Source of the DNA: Planctomycetaceae bacterium | GTDB taxonomy: Bacteria > Planctomycetota > Planctomycetia > Pirellulales > Pirellulaceae | Reading direction: 5' to 3' | Assembly (NCBI GenBank): GCA_007695205.1 | Contig: REEF01000201.1 | Coordinates: 1-7,066 of the forward strand | Length of the DNA: 7,066 bases | The notes under the pieces: generated by a model | Seen by the model: the letters and a program-made list of their open reading frames with translations, nothing else | What the model was told of the DNA's origin: nothing | Database searches by the model: none | Program-made: the position numbers and the translations under genes | Shown: positions 5,697-7,066 of the stretch, in pieces | Position numbering within the stretch: position 1 is the stretch's first letter | Layout: each line of letters starts with the position of its first letter

Positions 5697-5702
5697 TATA
5701 AT
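5697..5702 (+). promoter_or_regulatory. -10 box (TATAAT) for ribBA
   Basis: A perfect TATAAT. A start near 5709 would give a leader of about 34 bases before the ATG at 5743. No good -35 is present at 16-18 bases upstream; that position is the right end of the hairpin element (5571-5677). The leader is far too short for an FMN riboswitch. Confidence 0.5.
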
Positions 5703-5742
5703 ACCAAGCTGAGTCGGATTGTCACATGGTGGAAGCGGTAGA

Positions 5743-6975
5743 ATGAACAAGCGAACGGCAAGAGGAGCGATCGAGTTTTCGTCGGTGCAATCGGCGGTCG
5801 AAGCGATTGCGCGGGGCGAAGTGGTGATCGTGGTCGACGCCGAAGACCGAGAAAACGAGGGCGATTTTATTTGTGCCGCCGAAAAGGCGACCACAGATCG
5901 GGTTAATTTCATCATTTCTGGGCGAGGTGAATTCTGCGTGGCCGTGTTGCCCGAGGTCTGCCATCGTCTGGACCTGCATCCGTTGGTCAGCGCCAATACG
6001 GCGCCGCTAAATACCAGCTTCATGACACCGATCGATCATGGCTCGGTCCGCACGGGGATCACGGCCGAAGAGCGAGCGATCACCGTTCGCAAGATGGTCG
6101 ACCCGGCGACTCGAGCCGGCGATTTTGTGCGCCCGGGACATGTGCACCCTCTGCTGGCCAAGGAGGGGGGCGTTTTGCGGCGAGCCGGGCATACCGAGGC
6201 GGCTGTCGACCTGGCTCGCATGGCCGGCTTGACTCCTGCAGGGGTGCTGTGCGAGATCCTGGACGACCGTGGCAACCGTGCATCGCGCGAAACACTCAGC
6301 GAATTGGCGAACCGCCACAAGCTGGAAATGATCTCGATCGAACAATTGATCGCTCATCGACGCTTGAACGAAAAACTGGTCACGCGTGGTGCCGAGGCCG
6401 ATCTGCCCACAGCGTTCGGCCCTTTCCGCTTGGTCGTCTACGAGGTGAGATACGAGATGGAACAGCCTATCGCGCTGGTCATGGGACAACCTGCGAAGCT
6501 GGCCGCTCCGCTGGTCCGCATCCATTCCAGTTGCTTTACGGGCGATCTGCTGCAGTCGTTGCGTTGCGACTGTGGCGATCAACTGCAAATGGCACTCGAT
6601 ATGATCAGCCGCGAAGGCGCCGGTGTCTTGGTCTACCTGCCGCAAGAAGGACGCGGGATCGGGCTGTCCGAAAAGATCCGAGCCTACGCGCTGCAGGAAC
6701 AGGGATTGGATACCGTCGAAGCCAATCTGGCCTTGGGATTCCAGGCCGATATGCGAGATTACGGGATCGGTATCCAAATCCTCAAGGATCTGGGGTTGGA
6801 GCGAGTCCGTTTGTTGACGAACAATCCCAAGAAGACGGACGCCTTCATCTACGGCGGGTTCGAACTGGAAGTGATCGACCAGGTTCCGATCTGTCCGCCC
6901 GCCAACGAACACAATACGACCTACCTGAAGACCAAACGGGATAAGATGGGCCACCTGCTGCCCCGCGATCTCTGA
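5743..6975 (+). CDS. ribBA: Bifunctional DHBP synthase / GTP cyclohydrolase II (RibBA), 410 aa
   Basis: Catalyses both entry reactions of riboflavin synthesis in the cytoplasm: ribulose 5-phosphate to 3,4-dihydroxy-2-butanone 4-phosphate plus formate, and GTP to the diaminopyrimidine intermediate plus formate and pyrophosphate. The RibB half (about 1-205) has DRENEGDF (35-42, acidic catalytic/metal residues from Glu37), GHVHPLLAKEGGVLRRAGHTE (132-152, metal ligand His150) and GVLCEI (167-172). The RibA half (about 210-410) has RIHSSCFTGD (259-268), zinc ligands C264, C275 and C277 with the usual x10/x1 spacing, LPQEGRGIGL (299-308), AYALQEQGLDTVEAN (314-328, catalytic Tyr315), Arg338 and LTNNPKK (358-364). 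Length and order are normal for the fusion, and all key residues of both halves are present, so both activities are expected. The ATG at 5743 is chosen over an upstream TTG (5719) because GGAAG lies seven bases before it. It appears to be transcribed alone from the TATAAT at 5697. Confidence 0.97.
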   Translation: MNKRTARGAIEFSSVQSAVEAIARGEVVIVVDAEDRENEGDFICAAEKATTDRVNFIISGRGEFCVAVLPEVCHRLDLHPLVSANTAPLNTSFMTPIDHGSVRTGITAEERAITVRKMVDPATRAGDFVRPGHVHPLLAKEGGVLRRAGHTEAAVDLARMAGLTPAGVLCEILDDRGNRASRETLSELANRHKLEMISIEQLIAHRRLNEKLVTRGAEADLPTAFGPFRLVVYEVRYEMEQPIALVMGQPAKLAAPLVRIHSSCFTGDLLQSLRCDCGDQLQMALDMISREGAGVLVYLPQEGRGIGLSEKIRAYALQEQGLDTVEANLALGFQADMRDYGIGIQILKDLGLERVRLLTNNPKKTDAFIYGGFELEVIDQVPICPPANEHNTTYLKTKRDKMGHLLPRDL

Positions 6976-7004
6976 GTATGCCCCAACGTTGAAAAAAACT
7001 CCCG

Positions 7005-7066
7005 CGTGGGACGGATTGCCAATCCGTCCTACTTATTCCGTGGGACGGATTGCCAATCCGTCCTAC
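7005..7066. repeat. Tandem 28-bp palindromic repeats (two copies, array reaches window edge)
   Basis: Two identical 28-base units (7005-7032 and 7039-7066) are separated by six bases (TTATTC), a 34-base period. Each unit holds a perfect palindrome with arms GGACGGATTG and CAATCCGTCC around a single C (7009-7029 and 7043-7063); pairing extends to 13 bp with one G-T wobble. The second unit ends exactly at the window end, so the array probably continues. It begins 29 bases after the ribBA stop, so the first hairpin could also end ribBA transcripts, although no T-run follows. The units are not CRISPR-like: spacers are six bases. Confidence 0.85.

Noticed and set aside
5677..5742. FMN riboswitch upstream of ribBA
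   Set aside because: The expected leader is about 34 bases and lacks the conserved RFN core sequences, which need well over 100 bases.
5571..6023. 150-codon minus-strand frame over the hairpin element and ribBA start
   Set aside because: It runs antisense through the RibB domain and through the palindrome, with no protein-like signature.
6007..6954. 315-codon minus-strand frame
   Set aside because: It is antisense to ribBA, whose motifs are complete; there is no independent coding signal.
7005..7066. Start of a CRISPR array
   Set aside because: The repeats are near-perfect palindromes with six-base gaps, too short for spacers, and there is no cas gene.

Overview
The window (about 7.1 kb, GC-rich) looks like chromosomal housekeeping DNA from a planctomycete, probably a Pirellula/Rhodopirellula-like member. 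This assignment is an inference. It rests on the character of the hypothetical proteins, a tail-anchored double zinc-ribbon protein, a fused ribBA, and short palindromic intergenic repeats of a kind common in that phylum. I see no rRNA, tRNA, CRISPR array, transposase gene, phage gene or toxin/defence system.

Layout. (1) 1-491: no intact gene is obvious, but a minus-strand coding remnant begins at 427. It reads as protein to a TAA at 266-268, still looks protein-like beyond it, and then needs a frame change near 221-223. (2) 492-3071, minus strand: a gene run transcribed leftwards, consisting of a ribosomal protein S1-type RNA-binding protein with four S1 domains (1401-3071), a HinT-type HIT hydrolase 24 bases downstream (1032-1376, GTG start) and a Nudix hydrolase (492-932). 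(3) 3072-3274: a divergent control region with an extended -10 for the S1 gene, flanked by two copies of the inverted repeat TTCGG-N8-CCGAA, and a separate sigma70-like promoter facing right. (4) 3275-4623, plus strand: an unrecognised 193-aa protein, then a 238-aa protein with two CxxC/CxxC zinc ribbons, a proline-rich linker and a C-terminal membrane helix. (5) 4670-5506, minus strand: an unrecognised 278-aa, mostly helical protein, convergent with the previous gene. (6) 5507-5742: a second divergent intergenic region, containing a 107-bp imperfect hairpin element with 33-bp arms beside a perfect TATAAT upstream of ribBA. (7) 5743-6975, plus strand: ribBA, the bifunctional enzyme for the two entry steps of riboflavin synthesis. 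(8) 7005-7066: two copies of a 28-bp palindromic repeat with a 34-bp period, running to the window edge.

The leftward group joins RNA binding/translation (S1) to two small nucleotide-cleaning hydrolases. The rest are single housekeeping or lineage-specific genes. The parts most worth checking are the paired inverted repeats around the S1 promoter, the decayed small gene at the left edge, and the two palindromic repeat types. I found no convincing new multi-gene system.
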